DNA from: CAVSUR01 sp052143655
Lineage (GTDB): Bacteria; Actinomycetota; Actinomycetes; Streptosporangiales; Streptosporangiaceae
Reading direction: 5' to 3'
Length of the DNA: 35,694 bases
NCBI GenBank assembly: GCA_052143655.1
Contig: JBKQSL010000250.1
Span: 1-35,694, forward strand
Below the pieces are notes generated by a model. It was given only the letters and a program-made list of their open reading frames with translations, had not been told where the DNA came from and did not search any database. Shown here piece by piece: positions 8,057-16,388 of the stretch. The position numbers were made by a program, and so were the translations under genes. Each line of letters starts with the position of its first letter. Within the stretch, counting starts at the first letter, position 1.

Positions 8057-8099
8057 CTCAGACCTCCGGCAATCGTTCACCTACTGCCGGAGGTCTGAG
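8057..8099. repeat. Perfect 15-bp inverted repeat upstream of the GH15 gene
   Basis: CTCAGACCTCCGGCA (8057-8071) and its exact complement (8085-8099) are separated by 13 bases. The structure ends 30 bases before the GH15 ATG and lies in the divergent lsr2-GH15 intergenic region. It could be an operator or an mRNA leader hairpin. A terminator for either gene is unlikely because both are transcribed away from it. Confidence 0.75.
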
Positions 8100-8129
8100 G
8101 CTTGGGTTGAGCGAAAGGACAGTGCCGCG

Positions 8130-9425
8130 ATGCTGCAATACGGTCTTGTCCGGCCGGCGCTGGCGCAGTCGGACCTGACAGCGGTCGCGCCGTACATGTT
8201 CTGGCTGATGTTCCGGAACGTGGCCTCCGACGGGCTGGTGTTCGAAGACCCCGTGCGCCCTGGCGTGCTGTCCCAGCCCGGGTGCGTGCTGGCGTCGCCG
8301 TCCTGGGAGAACACCGCTACCCACGTATCGCAGGACTACGTGTACCACTGGACCCGCGACGCTGCGATTGTCGCGATCGAGCTGGCCAGCGGGCCGCTGC
8401 CGGCCAGCCAGCCGCTGATCGACTATGTGCTCTTCTCGCAGGCCTGCCAGAATTCGGGCGGTGACTTCGACCGTGCGGCGTTCCTGATCAACGCCACGCC
8501 CCGGGACTGGACCGACCAGACCGACGGCCCGGCTTTGCAGACGCTGGCGATCCTGCAGCTGTTTCCCCAGCTCGACACGCAAACGCAGGGCATCGCGAGC
8601 GCTGTCATCGCCGCGAACCTGGACTTCCTGCAAAACGCCTGGCAGGGGCAGACGTATAACCTCTGGGAGGAGGAATACGGCGCGTCGTTCTTCGCGCGCT
8701 CTGTCCAGCTGAAGTGCCTGCAGGCAATCGCGGCTAACACCCTGGGGATCGCGGTCCCGGACTGGCTGAGCACGGCCGTGCCGTGGCTGCAGAATGCTCT
8801 GGCCGGGCACTGGAACAGCCAGTATTACCAGTCGATGCTGCCGGTCCCGGCCGACTACCGGGCGCCGTATGACCCTAACATCGACATTGTCATGGCGGCG
8901 GTGTACGGCGCCGTCGCGGTCACCGATACCCGGCTCCTGGCCACCGCCGCACTGTTGCGCAGCCAGTGGGCCGACCCGTCGTCCGGCTACTTCTACCCGA
9001 TCAACGGCGCCGACCAGCAGCGCGGCATCGGCCCGCTGCTCGGGCGCTATCCGGGCGACGTGTACGACGGTGATACCGACGCGCAGATCGGCGACCATCC
9101 CTGGCCGGTGTCCACGGCCAACTTCGCCGAGTTGTACTACCGGCTGGCGGCGCAGGTCACCGCCGCCGGCGCCATCCCGCTGGATGACCTGTCAGCCGGG
9201 TTCTTCAGCCAGGTCGGCATCGGCGCGTCGGACACGCCGGCCGCGGCCGCCGCCGCGCTGAGCAGCGCTGGCGACCAGATGCTGCAGGCAGTCGTGTTCC
9301 ACAGCGATCATTTCGAGCTCAGCGAGCAGTTCGACGCCACCACCGGGTTCGAGAAGAGCGTCAGCAACCTGTCGTGGAGCTACGCCTCGTTCCTGTCGGC
9401 TGTCCGCGTCAGGAACGCTGCCTGA
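8130..9425 (+). CDS. Glycoside hydrolase family 15 (glucoamylase-like) protein
   Basis: This 431-residue protein has GH15 motifs through the (alpha/alpha)6 barrel: YVYHWTRDAAIVAIEL (71-85), NLWEEEYGASFFARSVQ (177-193) with the likely catalytic acid Glu, HPWPVSTANFAELYYRLA, and FELSEQFDATTGFEKSVSNL with the likely catalytic base Glu. GH15 enzymes release glucose from the non-reducing ends of alpha-glucans. No signal peptide is visible, so it may act inside the cell, for example on storage glucan or trehalose-type substrates. ATG at 8130 follows GCGAAAGGACAG; longer starts would include the upstream hairpin. It is monocistronic. Confidence 0.88.
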   Translation: MLQYGLVRPALAQSDLTAVAPYMFWLMFRNVASDGLVFEDPVRPGVLSQPGCVLASPSWENTATHVSQDYVYHWTRDAAIVAIELASGPLPASQPLIDYVLFSQACQNSGGDFDRAAFLINATPRDWTDQTDGPALQTLAILQLFPQLDTQTQGIASAVIAANLDFLQNAWQGQTYNLWEEEYGASFFARSVQLKCLQAIAANTLGIAVPDWLSTAVPWLQNALAGHWNSQYYQSMLPVPADYRAPYDPNIDIVMAAVYGAVAVTDTRLLATAALLRSQWADPSSGYFYPINGADQQRGIGPLLGRYPGDVYDGDTDAQIGDHPWPVSTANFAELYYRLAAQVTAAGAIPLDDLSAGFFSQVGIGASDTPAAAAAALSSAGDQMLQAVVFHSDHFELSEQFDATTGFEKSVSNLSWSYASFLSAVRVRNAA

Positions 9426-9554
9426 GCCACCGCTGCACGCCGAGGCCGGACGGGCGTCCCGAGGCGCCTCGCCTGGGCCGGGCGGCAGCGGGTGCACGTC
9501 GCGGGCGGGCGGCGGGCCGCTCGCTCTGGCCAGGTCGGCCCGTCGCCCTGTCGG

Positions 9555-10300
9555 TCAGGTGCTGCGCTTCCAGGTCACGGTGAAGGCGTTGCCGCTGCCG
9601 TTGAGTGAGCTGGGCTGGGCCTCCACGTTGCCGGAGGAGTCCACCATGGTGATCTCGTCATCGCTGAAGGTGGAGATGACTCCGGACGTCGACCCTGACT
9701 TCACCGTCGCACCGGTCTCCGACCAGGTGCTGAAGTGCGCGAGCGGGTAGATGCCGCTAGAGCCGCTTGGTGCCTCGGTGATCCACTCGGCACTGGAGTT
9801 CGCGCAGGCCGAGCAGCCCTGCGTGGTCGTGAAGCTGTCGCCGGAGCGGCGCGAGTCGGTCACCTTGAGCGTGTGGCTGGTGCCGCTGCGCACCACCGAC
9901 GCGCTGATGTGGTCACCGGGCCGGAGCGTATCGCCGACCACCTGGATGTCGTTGGTCGGGTACATCTCCCACCAGCTGAAGTAATAGGCGGTGCCGCCGT
10001 AGCACTCCGCGAGCGTGCCGTCCTGCTCGACCGAGTCGCTGCTGAACCCGTCGATGCCGACCCAGAACGCGGCCAGCGACGTCGCCGACGTGCAGCTGAC
10101 CGACGGCTCGGTCCAGGAGCCGGTCACCGTGCTGTAGTTGCTGCCGTGTCGGCGTAGCCGGACCAGTTGTTGCTCTCCACCTGGGTCAGGCCGCGCAGGT
10201 ACCGGGTATGCCCGGATACCCGCCGGTCGGCGGAATGCTGGCCGATCGCCAGCCGCCTGAGCGCGGTGCGGGCGGCCCCGAGGGCACGAGGATGTGCCAT
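9555..10300 (-). pseudogene. Peptidase family G1 (glutamic endopeptidase), frameshifted
   Basis: VESNNWSGYADT is the conserved start of G1 (eqolisin-like) catalytic domains. A missing G near 10144 pushes the frame to a stop; restoring it gives GSNYSTVTGSWTEPSVSC and the rest of the domain: AAFWVGIDGFSSDSVEQDGT (catalytic Gln in VEQ), CYGGTAYYFSWWEMYP, and SSAEWITEAPSGSSG (catalytic Glu in AEW-ITE). The intact protein would be about 248 residues. G1 peptidases are acid proteases, usually secreted. The N-terminal 40 residues here (MAHPRALGAARTALRRLAIG...) show no signal peptide, so the 5' end may be damaged too. Both catalytic residues survive downstream of the break. Confidence 0.8.
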
Positions 10301-10343
10301 CAACCGTCTGCGCGCGGGTTTATGGGCCGCGTTGGCAGCCGCC

Positions 10344-11279
10344 TTACCGCCGTCCCTCCGGCCAGGCACCCGGCGGGCAGAACAGGTAGTTGCGCACCGC
10401 CGTCCGGATTTCACCGGCCGGCTGCCAGCCGTGCCGCCAGCAGTACATCTGGTAGCCGCGGCGGGTAAGCCAGCCCGCCACGTCGCCGGGAGAGCAGCCG
10501 TACCGGGCCAGGTGCCGTTCCTCGATCTCGACCAGCAGCGCGGGCCGGAACTCGTCGATCACCTGTTCCCCGCCATGCAGCACCTGCAGTTCGGCGCCCT
10601 CGATATCGATCTTGACGAAATCCAGCCGGGGCAGCCGGGCCGCGGCGCACAGCCCGTCGAGGGTGCCGACCGTGACCGGGACCTCCACGTGACCGGCGAA
10701 CTCGGCGTTGGAGCCGAGGCCGTGGCTGCCGCGGGTCAGGAACGACCGGCCGCTCACCGGGCCGTACCGGCCGAACGGCACGCTGAGCACGCCGGTGCCC
10801 GGTTCGGCGCCGAGAGCCATCGCGTGCGGGCGGACATTGCCGGCGCTGCCCGCCGCGAGCAGCCGGGACCAGACCGGCCGGGCGGACGGCAGCGGCTCGA
10901 CGCTGTGCACCTGCCCGGCCGGGCCGACCAGCTGGGACAGGGTGACGGTGTAGAGTCCGGCGGCGGCGCCGACGTCGACGCAGATGGCGCCTGGCCCGGC
11001 CAGCTCGGCCAGGCCGAGCAGTTCCGACTCCAGGTACGGCGTGCAGCGAGCGAGTGCCCTGACCCCGGCGGCGGTGGCCCAGGACCGGATCTGCCCGGCG
11101 GGCGACAGGCTGGCGGTCGGCTGGCCGGCCGTTGGCTGGCCGGCAGGCGGCTGGCCGGTGCCCGGGCGCTGGCCAGTTCCATCCTCCGGCGGCGCGCCGG
11201 CGGCGAGCCGCAGCAGCGCACGGTCGGCTCCGCTGACCCGGCCGCGCTGGCTGGCCACCGGGCTGTCCTTGACGCTCAT
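10344..11279 (-). CDS. FkbM-family SAM-dependent methyltransferase
   Basis: This 311-residue protein has the FkbM domain from about 95 onward. The SAM-binding motif I is CVDVGAAAGLYTVTLSQLVG (100-119), followed by the acidic HSVEP (125-129). FVKIDIEGAELQVLHGGE (221-238) is the signature FkbM motif. FkbM proteins O-methylate secondary metabolites, sugars or lipids; the acceptor is not evident. Residues 36-60 are a low-complexity stretch of repeated GQP units (PPAGQPTAGQPTASL) encoded by imperfect tandem repeats. The gene is divergent from the histidine kinase, with a 207-base gap holding a strong palindrome. Confidence 0.85.
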   Translation of the reverse strand: MSVKDSPVASQRGRVSGADRALLRLAAGAPPEDGTGQRPGTGQPPAGQPTAGQPTASLSPAGQIRSWATAAGVRALARCTPYLESELLGLAELAGPGAICVDVGAAAGLYTVTLSQLVGPAGQVHSVEPLPSARPVWSRLLAAGSAGNVRPHAMALGAEPGTGVLSVPFGRYGPVSGRSFLTRGSHGLGSNAEFAGHVEVPVTVGTLDGLCAAARLPRLDFVKIDIEGAELQVLHGGEQVIDEFRPALLVEIEERHLARYGCSPGDVAGWLTRRGYQMYCWRHGWQPAGEIRTAVRNYLFCPPGAWPEGRR

Positions 11280-11374
11280 GAGATCCCCTCAGTCGTCCGG
11301 GCGCGCCGACGGCGACGCCGCACCGCTGGTCACGCTAGGGGAGGCCGGTCCCGCCGGGACAGGACCCCAGACGG

Positions 11375-11410
11375 CGTCTTCCGGGTGTACCTAAGTACAC
11401 CCGGAAGACG
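11375..11410. repeat. Perfect 16-bp inverted repeat between FkbM and kinase genes
   Basis: CGTCTTCCGGGTGTAC (11375-11390) and its exact complement (11395-11410) flank CTAA. It lies 95 bases upstream of the FkbM start and 76 bases upstream of the kinase start, so it is in both 5' regions. An operator, possibly for the adjacent response regulator, or a leader hairpin are the main possibilities. Confidence 0.8.
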
Positions 11411-11486
11411 GGTCCGCGGGTCACTGCGTGCCGCCCGCCGGTCCGGCACACTGGGACGACACCGACCCTGCGCAAGGAGTCCCGCA

Positions 11487-12830
11487 GTGAGCGACACGGC
11501 GTTGACCTCCCGCACGGCGGTCCGGCGGCACCATCCCTGGCCCTGGCTCCGGGGACGGCTGCTGGCCTGCGCCCGCGGCCTGGCGTTCGACGGGCTGATG
11601 CTGGCCGGGGCGGCCCTGGTCATCGCGCTGGTCCTGACCGTGGCCGGGCTGGTCCGGCTGGGCGCCATCGGCGGCAGCCACTGGGTGCTGATGCTCGCCC
11701 TCGCGGTCCCGGCGATCCCGGTCATCCTGCTGGTCATGCGCTTGCTAGCCGGGCTGACCAGGTCGCTGGTCAGCCGGTGGTGCGGGGTGCAGATTGCCCG
11801 GCCGTACCGGCCGCCGCCGGCCGGCCAGGCGGGCCGGGCGGGCCGGGCCGGGCTGGCGCAGCGGCTCGGCCGCCGCGCGCGGTGGCTGCTGGCCGACCCG
11901 GCCACCTGGCGGGACCTGCTGTGGCTGGTCGCCGACGTGGCCGTCGGCTGGGTGCTGGCCGTGGCGCCGGCCCTGCTGGTGACCGCCGGGCTCGTTACCA
12001 CGATCACGGGCATTGCCTTGCCGCACCACCCGGACGCCTGGCATGCCAGCCTGCTCCTGCTGCTCGGCCTCAGCGTGCTGGCGGGCGGGCTGTGGGCCGC
12101 CCCGCGGCTGCTCGCCGTTTACGGGCGCTTTGCCCGGCTGATGCTGGGGCCGACCCGCAACGCTGAGCTGATGCTCCGCGTCGACCACCTGGCGCAGACC
12201 CGGTCGGAGTCCCTGGACACCGGCGCCGCTGAGATGCGCCGGATCGAGCGGGACCTGCACGACGGCGCGCAGGCCCGGCTGGTGGCGATGGGCATGACCC
12301 TGGACGCGGTCGAGCAGCTGATGGACAGCAGCCCGGCGGCCGCGCGGGCGCTGCTGGCCGAGGCCCGTGAGTCGTCAGCGAAGGCCCTGGCCGAGCTGCG
12401 TGATCTGGTTCGGGGCATCCACCCGCCGGTGCTGGCCGACCGCGGGCTCGCCGAGGCGATCCGGGCGCTGGCCATTGACCTGCCGCTGCGCGTGGAGTTC
12501 GGCAGCGACCTGCCTGGCCGGCCGCCTGCGCCGGTCGAGTCTGCCGCCTACTTCGCCGTCAGCGAGCTGCTGGCCAACGCCTCCAAGCACGCCGGGGCGT
12601 GCCGGGCCTGGATTGACATCCGGTACGCCGGCGACGCGCTGCAGATCATGGTCAGCGACGACGGGTCCGGTGGCGCGGATCCGGCCCGCGGTACCGGCCT
12701 GCGCGGCATCGAGCGGCGGCTCGCGCCTTTCGACGGCGTGCTGGCGATATCCAGCCCGCTGGGCGGCCCTACGGTGGCGAACATGGAGATCCCGTGCGCG
12801 TTGTCATCGCCGAAGACCTCTTCCTGCTGA
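11487..12830 (+). CDS. Two-component sensor histidine kinase (NarL/DesK-type, HisKA_3)
   Basis: This 447-residue membrane kinase has four hydrophobic segments near 33-57, 66-90, 143-177 and 187-210. The cytoplasmic HisKA_3 dimerisation helix follows (RRIERDLHDGAQARLVAMGM), with phospho-acceptor His258. The ATPase domain has the N-box ELLANASKHAG (Asn364) and the G-box DDGSGGADPARGTGLRGIE. There is no large extracellular loop, so it probably senses a membrane signal. GTG at 11487 follows AAGGAG at 7-8 bases; upstream in-frame starts would cross the palindrome. The last 37 bases overlap the response regulator gene, so the pair is co-translated. Confidence 0.9.
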   Translation: MSDTALTSRTAVRRHHPWPWLRGRLLACARGLAFDGLMLAGAALVIALVLTVAGLVRLGAIGGSHWVLMLALAVPAIPVILLVMRLLAGLTRSLVSRWCGVQIARPYRPPPAGQAGRAGRAGLAQRLGRRARWLLADPATWRDLLWLVADVAVGWVLAVAPALLVTAGLVTTITGIALPHHPDAWHASLLLLLGLSVLAGGLWAAPRLLAVYGRFARLMLGPTRNAELMLRVDHLAQTRSESLDTGAAEMRRIERDLHDGAQARLVAMGMTLDAVEQLMDSSPAAARALLAEARESSAKALAELRDLVRGIHPPVLADRGLAEAIRALAIDLPLRVEFGSDLPGRPPAPVESAAYFAVSELLANASKHAGACRAWIDIRYAGDALQIMVSDDGSGGADPARGTGLRGIERRLAPFDGVLAISSPLGGPTVANMEIPCALSSPKTSSC

Positions 12831-13438
12831 GGGACGGCCTGACCCGGATGCTGGAGGCGCACGGCCTGGACGTCGCCGCGGCCGTCGACAACGGGCCGGA
12901 CCTGCTCGCGGCGGTCACCGCGGACCAGCCCGACGTGGCGATCGTCGATGTCCGGCTGCCGCCGACTTTCACCGACGAGGGACTGCGCGCCGCGCTCGCG
13001 GCCCGCCGCCAGGTGCCGGGGCTGCCGGTGCTCGTGCTGTCGCAGTACGTCGAGCACCTTTACGCGCGCGAGCTGCTGGCCGGCGGCTCCGGGGGCATCG
13101 GCTACCTGCTCAAGGACCGGGTGCTCGACAGCGGGCAGTTCATCGACGCGGTCCGCCGCGTCGCCGCGGGCGGCACCGCGATGGACCCGGAGGTCATCGC
13201 CCGGCTGCTGGTTCGTAACTCGGGGAACGGCGCCGTGGCCACGCTCAGCCCGCGCGAGCGGGAGGTGCTCGGCCTGATGGCCGAGGGCCGGTCCAACGCC
13301 GCCATCGCCCAGCAGATGGTGATCACCGAGCGCGCGGTCGCCAAGCACACGGCGTCGATCTTCGTCCGGCTCGGCCTGCAGCCGTCCGACGACGACAACC
13401 GGCGGGTGCTGGCCGTGCTGGCCTATCTCGGCCGCTGA
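12794..13438 (+). CDS. LuxR/NarL-family response regulator
   Basis: This 214-residue protein has a receiver domain at 1-120: acidic pair in MRVVIAEDLF, phospho-acceptor Asp52 in AIVDVRLPP, conserved Lys in GYLLKDRV. A LuxR helix-turn-helix lies at about 147-205 (LSPREREVLGLMAEGRSNAA then IAQQMVITERAVAKHTASIF). GTG at 12794 lies inside the 3' end of the kinase gene. It should be phosphorylated by the overlapping kinase and then bind palindromic sites; the perfect repeat 5' of the kinase gene is an obvious candidate for autoregulation, which is inference. Confidence 0.93.
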   Translation: MRVVIAEDLFLLRDGLTRMLEAHGLDVAAAVDNGPDLLAAVTADQPDVAIVDVRLPPTFTDEGLRAALAARRQVPGLPVLVLSQYVEHLYARELLAGGSGGIGYLLKDRVLDSGQFIDAVRRVAAGGTAMDPEVIARLLVRNSGNGAVATLSPREREVLGLMAEGRSNAAIAQQMVITERAVAKHTASIFVRLGLQPSDDDNRRVLAVLAYLGR

Positions 13439-13615
13439 CCAGCCAGCCCGCTCATCGCGCCGGCCGTCCTGATCCAGCCCGCCTGACCCGGCCGGTGCGG
13501 ACGCCAGGCGCCAGGGCGCCCGCTGGCTTACCCGGCCGGGCCGCAGGCGCAGTCCGGCCGGCCGGACGCGCCCGGGAATCCGGTTGCCGCGGCCGGGCCC
13601 GGGCGCGGATGATCG

Positions 13616-14431
13616 GTGTCCGTGGACCAGCCTGTGCACGTAGCCCTGGTGACCGGCGCCAACCATGGCATCGGCGCGGCGGTGGCGGCGGCTCTCGCCG
13701 CCCGCGGCGTCGCCGTCCTGGCGACTTACCTGCGCCTGCACGTCGAGCCCGATCCCGGCACCCCGGCGCGCTATCGCGAGCAGCGCGCGGGGGACGCGAC
13801 CGCACTGGTCGGCCGGGTCCGGGCCGGCGGCGGCGTCATCGCGGCGGCCGAGGCCGACCTCGCCCGTCCCGCGGTCCCGGCTGAGCTGTTTGACCAGGCA
13901 GAAAGGGAACTCGGCCCAGTCGACATCCTCGTGCACAACGCCTCGTCCTGGCTGGCGGACAGTTTCCAGGCCGAGGCCCGTGACCGCTTCGGCCGCGGCC
14001 TGCGGCCGGTGACTGCCGCGACGTTCGACCGCCAGTTCGCCGTGGATGCCCGCGCCGGGGCGCTGCTGATCGCCGAGTTCGCCCGCAGGCACGCCGCGCG
14101 GCGCGCAGACTGGGGCCGGATCATCACCCTCACCTCCGGCGGCGAGGACGGCTTCCCCGAGGAGGTTTCCTACGGCGCGGCGAAAGCCGCGCTGGTCAGC
14201 TACACCATGTCCGCGGCGCGCGAACTGGCGCCGCTCGGCGTCACGGCCAACGCGGTGTACCCGCCGGTCACTGATACCGGCTGGGTGACCGAGGCGGTCG
14301 AGCAGGCGGTGGCAGCCAGCCCTGATCTGGTTCATGTCGCCGCACCGGACGAGGTGGCCCAGGTCATCGCCTACCTGGCCACCGACCCGGCGGCCAGGCT
14401 GATCACCGGCAACGTGCTGCGGCTGCGCTGA
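13616..14431 (+). CDS. Short-chain dehydrogenase/reductase (SDR)
   Basis: This 271-residue classical SDR has the cofactor motif TGANHGIG (13-20), VHNASSW (Asn108), catalytic Ser174 in TLTSGGE, and Tyr186/Lys190 in SYGAAK. The 40-65 insertion (RLHVEPDPGTPARYREQRAG) before the second strand is longer than usual. It reduces or oxidises a carbonyl/alcohol using NAD(P)H; the substrate is unknown. The start is GTG at 13616. It is convergent with the broken lipoprotein gene, and their 3' ends overlap by 29 bases. The 177 bases between it and the response regulator hold only a weak GC-rich dyad. Confidence 0.88.
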   Translation: MSVDQPVHVALVTGANHGIGAAVAAALAARGVAVLATYLRLHVEPDPGTPARYREQRAGDATALVGRVRAGGGVIAAAEADLARPAVPAELFDQAERELGPVDILVHNASSWLADSFQAEARDRFGRGLRPVTAATFDRQFAVDARAGALLIAEFARRHAARRADWGRIITLTSGGEDGFPEEVSYGAAKAALVSYTMSAARELAPLGVTANAVYPPVTDTGWVTEAVEQAVAASPDLVHVAAPDEVAQVIAYLATDPAARLITGNVLRLR

Positions 14432-14948
14432 CCGGCCGCGCGTGCGCTCCGCCTGGTGCCGGGCCGGCTGCGGCCTCGGCCCGGAAGGCGGCCCGCAGTG
14501 CCCGCCACAGCGGATTCGACCGGTAGGGCAGGCAGTCCTCGTCGTGGTACCACCAGAAGTACTCGCCGGCGTGGCAGCGCAGCGCGATCCGCAGGCCATA
14601 GTAGTAGCGGATCAAGGACCGGGCGGCCGTCATGGTGGCCGGCGTCACCGGGTGGTTCATGCCGATCTCGCCGAAGCCCAGGCGGCGTGCGGGTACAGCG
14701 CGTGCAGGCGGCGGAAGCAGCGGGTCCACACGTCGATCCGGCGGCCGAATGCCGCGAGGTAGGAGGCTGGATGAGCGGGACCGGCCGGGCGGGCCTGCCG
14801 TGCGCTCGCCGTCGCGCAGCCCGCCAGCCCGCCAGCCCGCCAGTGCGGCGGCTGCCAGCAGCGTGCTCAGGACGGCGAGCACCGCGCGCCGGCCCTGGCC
14901 CGGAGACTGGCCCAGGGACTGGCCCTGGCCGGTCGCGGGCTCGGTCAC
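14403..14948 (-). pseudogene. Lipoprotein with two frame lesions, one at a triplicated 8-bp repeat
   Basis: GTG at 14948 opens VTEPATGQGQSLGQSPGQGR, then a hydrophobic export segment (AVLAVLSTLLAAAALAG). With only one copy of the 8-base unit at 14819-14842 the frame would continue LAGCATASARQARPAGPAHP, a textbook lipobox, and then SYLAAFGRRIDVWTRCFRRL. The three copies present shift the frame by 16 bases. A second one-base loss near 14687 leads to LGFGEIGMNHPVTPATMTAA, then YYYGLRIALRCHAGEYFWWY and a stop at 14403. Repaired length is 176 residues. The C-terminal part resembles the end of a glycosidase-like barrel (GFGEIGM), which is a weak guess. Confidence 0.65.
14819..14842 (-). repeat. Three tandem copies of an 8-bp unit at the lipobox codons
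   Basis: The plus strand carries GCCCGCCA three times in a row. One or four copies keep the lipoprotein frame; two or three do not. It is therefore a possible slippage site that turns the gene on or off. Confidence 0.85.
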
Positions 14949-15000
14949 GTGGTGTCCCGCAGGCGGGCGCAGGCCGGACCCAGGCCAGCCGGGTCGGGCA

Positions 15001-15945
15001 TCAGCCGCGCGGGCGCCGGAGGCGGGCCACGTTGAGCGGTGGCGCGGGCAGCGGATCGCCCCGGTACCCGCCGACCTCGCCGAACCCGCCCGCACCCCAC
15101 TGCGCAGCGGCCGCCTCGATCTCGTCGGGGGTCCGCGCGACGAAGTTCCACCACATCAGCAGCGGCTCACCGAGCGGTATCCCGCCGAGCACGAGCAGCC
15201 TGGTCCCGTGCGGGGCGGACGCCGCGACCTGTTCCCGGCCGGGCTCCAGGTACAGCAGGTGGCCGGGCTCCAGCAGGGTCCCGGTCACCTGTGCCGGGCC
15301 GGTGAGGGTGAAGATGACGTGCTCGTGCGCGGGATGCAGCGGCAGCACGGCAGTGGCGTTCCGGTCCGCAGGGGCGGCAAGCTCGGCGCCGACGATGTCG
15401 GAGAACACCGTGGCCGGTGACCGGGCGGTGCCGAGCGAGCCGAGGAACACGCTGGCCGTGAAGTCCCCGATCCGCTCGCTGGGCAGGTCGGCGTGATGCT
15501 CGAAGGCGGGTTCGGCCTGTCGGCTGGCATCCGGCAGCGCAACCCAGAGTTGCACGCCGTGCAACTGCGGATCGTGCTCGGCGGGGGATTCCTCAGCGTG
15601 CGCGATCCCGCGCCCGGCTGTCATCAGGTTGAGCTGGCCGGGCCGGATCATCTGCTCGCTGCCGAGACTGTCGCGGTGCAGCACGTTCCCGGCCACCAGC
15701 CAGGTGACCGTCTGCAGCCCGATGTGCGGGTGCGGCGGCACCTGCATCCCGGCTATCCCGTCCACCGATGTCGGGCCGTAATGATCGACGAAGCACCACC
15801 CCCCGACACTGCGCCGCAGCCGCAGCGGCAGCAGTCGGCGCACGGTCATGCCCCCGACCTGTGCCTCCCGGGAGTCCGAGAGCTCCAGGCCCGGTGCCGT
15901 CACCGGCGTCTGGACTACTTCGAGGTCCGCATCCACAGTGCTCAC
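15001..15945 (-). CDS. Pirin-family protein
   Basis: This 314-residue bicupin protein has HPHIGLQTVTWLVAGNVLHR in the N-terminal cupin, containing pirin metal-binding His residues, followed by HAEESPAEH with the next His/Glu pair. The C-terminal cupin has HPAHEHVIFTL and EPGHLLYLEPGRE. Many bacterial pirins are quercetinase-like dioxygenases or redox regulators; the role here is not evident. GTG at 15945 is preferred because GGAAGGA lies 9 bases upstream; ATG at 15954 is in frame but abuts that site, and ATG at 16005 has none. The metal site looks complete. Confidence 0.88.
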   Translation of the reverse strand: MSTVDADLEVVQTPVTAPGLELSDSREAQVGGMTVRRLLPLRLRRSVGGWCFVDHYGPTSVDGIAGMQVPPHPHIGLQTVTWLVAGNVLHRDSLGSEQMIRPGQLNLMTAGRGIAHAEESPAEHDPQLHGVQLWVALPDASRQAEPAFEHHADLPSERIGDFTASVFLGSLGTARSPATVFSDIVGAELAAPADRNATAVLPLHPAHEHVIFTLTGPAQVTGTLLEPGHLLYLEPGREQVAASAPHGTRLLVLGGIPLGEPLLMWWNFVARTPDEIEAAAAQWGAGGFGEVGGYRGDPLPAPPLNVARLRRPRG

Positions 15946-16079
15946 CGGCGGCATTCCTTCCCGGTCCACCCATCCCAGCCAACCCCTGCCTACGCTGCCC
16001 GCCACCCCAGCCCGTTGTCCACCCCGGTGGCTGCATGACTAGTGCCTGCGGCGATCCCGGCGCTGGCGACCCGGGTGCT

Positions 16080-16388
16080 TCAGGCTGGGTCGCCAGCGGA
16101 TTCGGACCGATCCTGCGCCCGCTTAGCCTCCGCAACAGCCTCAGAGAGCACCGCATACTGATGGTCAGTGATCTTGCCTATGTCGTATGCCGCGACTACG
16201 TCGTCGAAAGACCCTGGTATATAAGGCTCAGGGTCCTGCTGCGCAGCCGCTGCGAGTTCCAGATAGCTCGCCGGCTCTGCAGTTTCCCGGCGTGGCCAAG
16301 GGCGCTCACGAAAGCGCCTTGCCACTTGCTCCAAGGTCATCGAACCCTCGTGGAGGGCATTGATCAGCTCAGTTACCTCGCTGCTCAT
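16080..16388 (-). CDS. Small partner (candidate antitoxin/immunity protein) of the zeta-type toxin
   Basis: This 102-residue soluble protein starts MSSEVTELINALHEGSMTLE. It is helical and acidic overall, with no membrane segment or DNA-binding motif that I recognise. Its ATG overlaps the toxin stop by 4 bases (ATGA), so the two are made together. Position and coupling suggest it blocks the upstream kinase. It does not look like the classical epsilon antitoxin, and in that system the antitoxin gene comes first. Base composition is more AT-rich than neighbouring core genes, like the toxin domain. Function is inferred from context only. Confidence 0.6.
   Translation of the reverse strand: MSSEVTELINALHEGSMTLEQVARRFRERPWPRRETAEPASYLELAAAAQQDPEPYIPGSFDDVVAAYDIGKITDHQYAVLSEAVAEAKRAQDRSESAGDPA

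Noticed and set aside
11103..11165. Tandem GGCTGGCCGG-like repeats as binding sites
   Set aside because: They encode a low-complexity GQP linker within FkbM.
10167..11486. Upstream extension of the histidine kinase frame
   Set aside because: It is antisense to FkbM and crosses a palindrome; the GTG at 11487 has a proper ribosome-binding site.
12548..14599. Long minus-strand frame of 683 codons
   Set aside because: Antisense to the response regulator and SDR genes; composition is Arg/Gly/Asp/Gln/His-rich with no domain.
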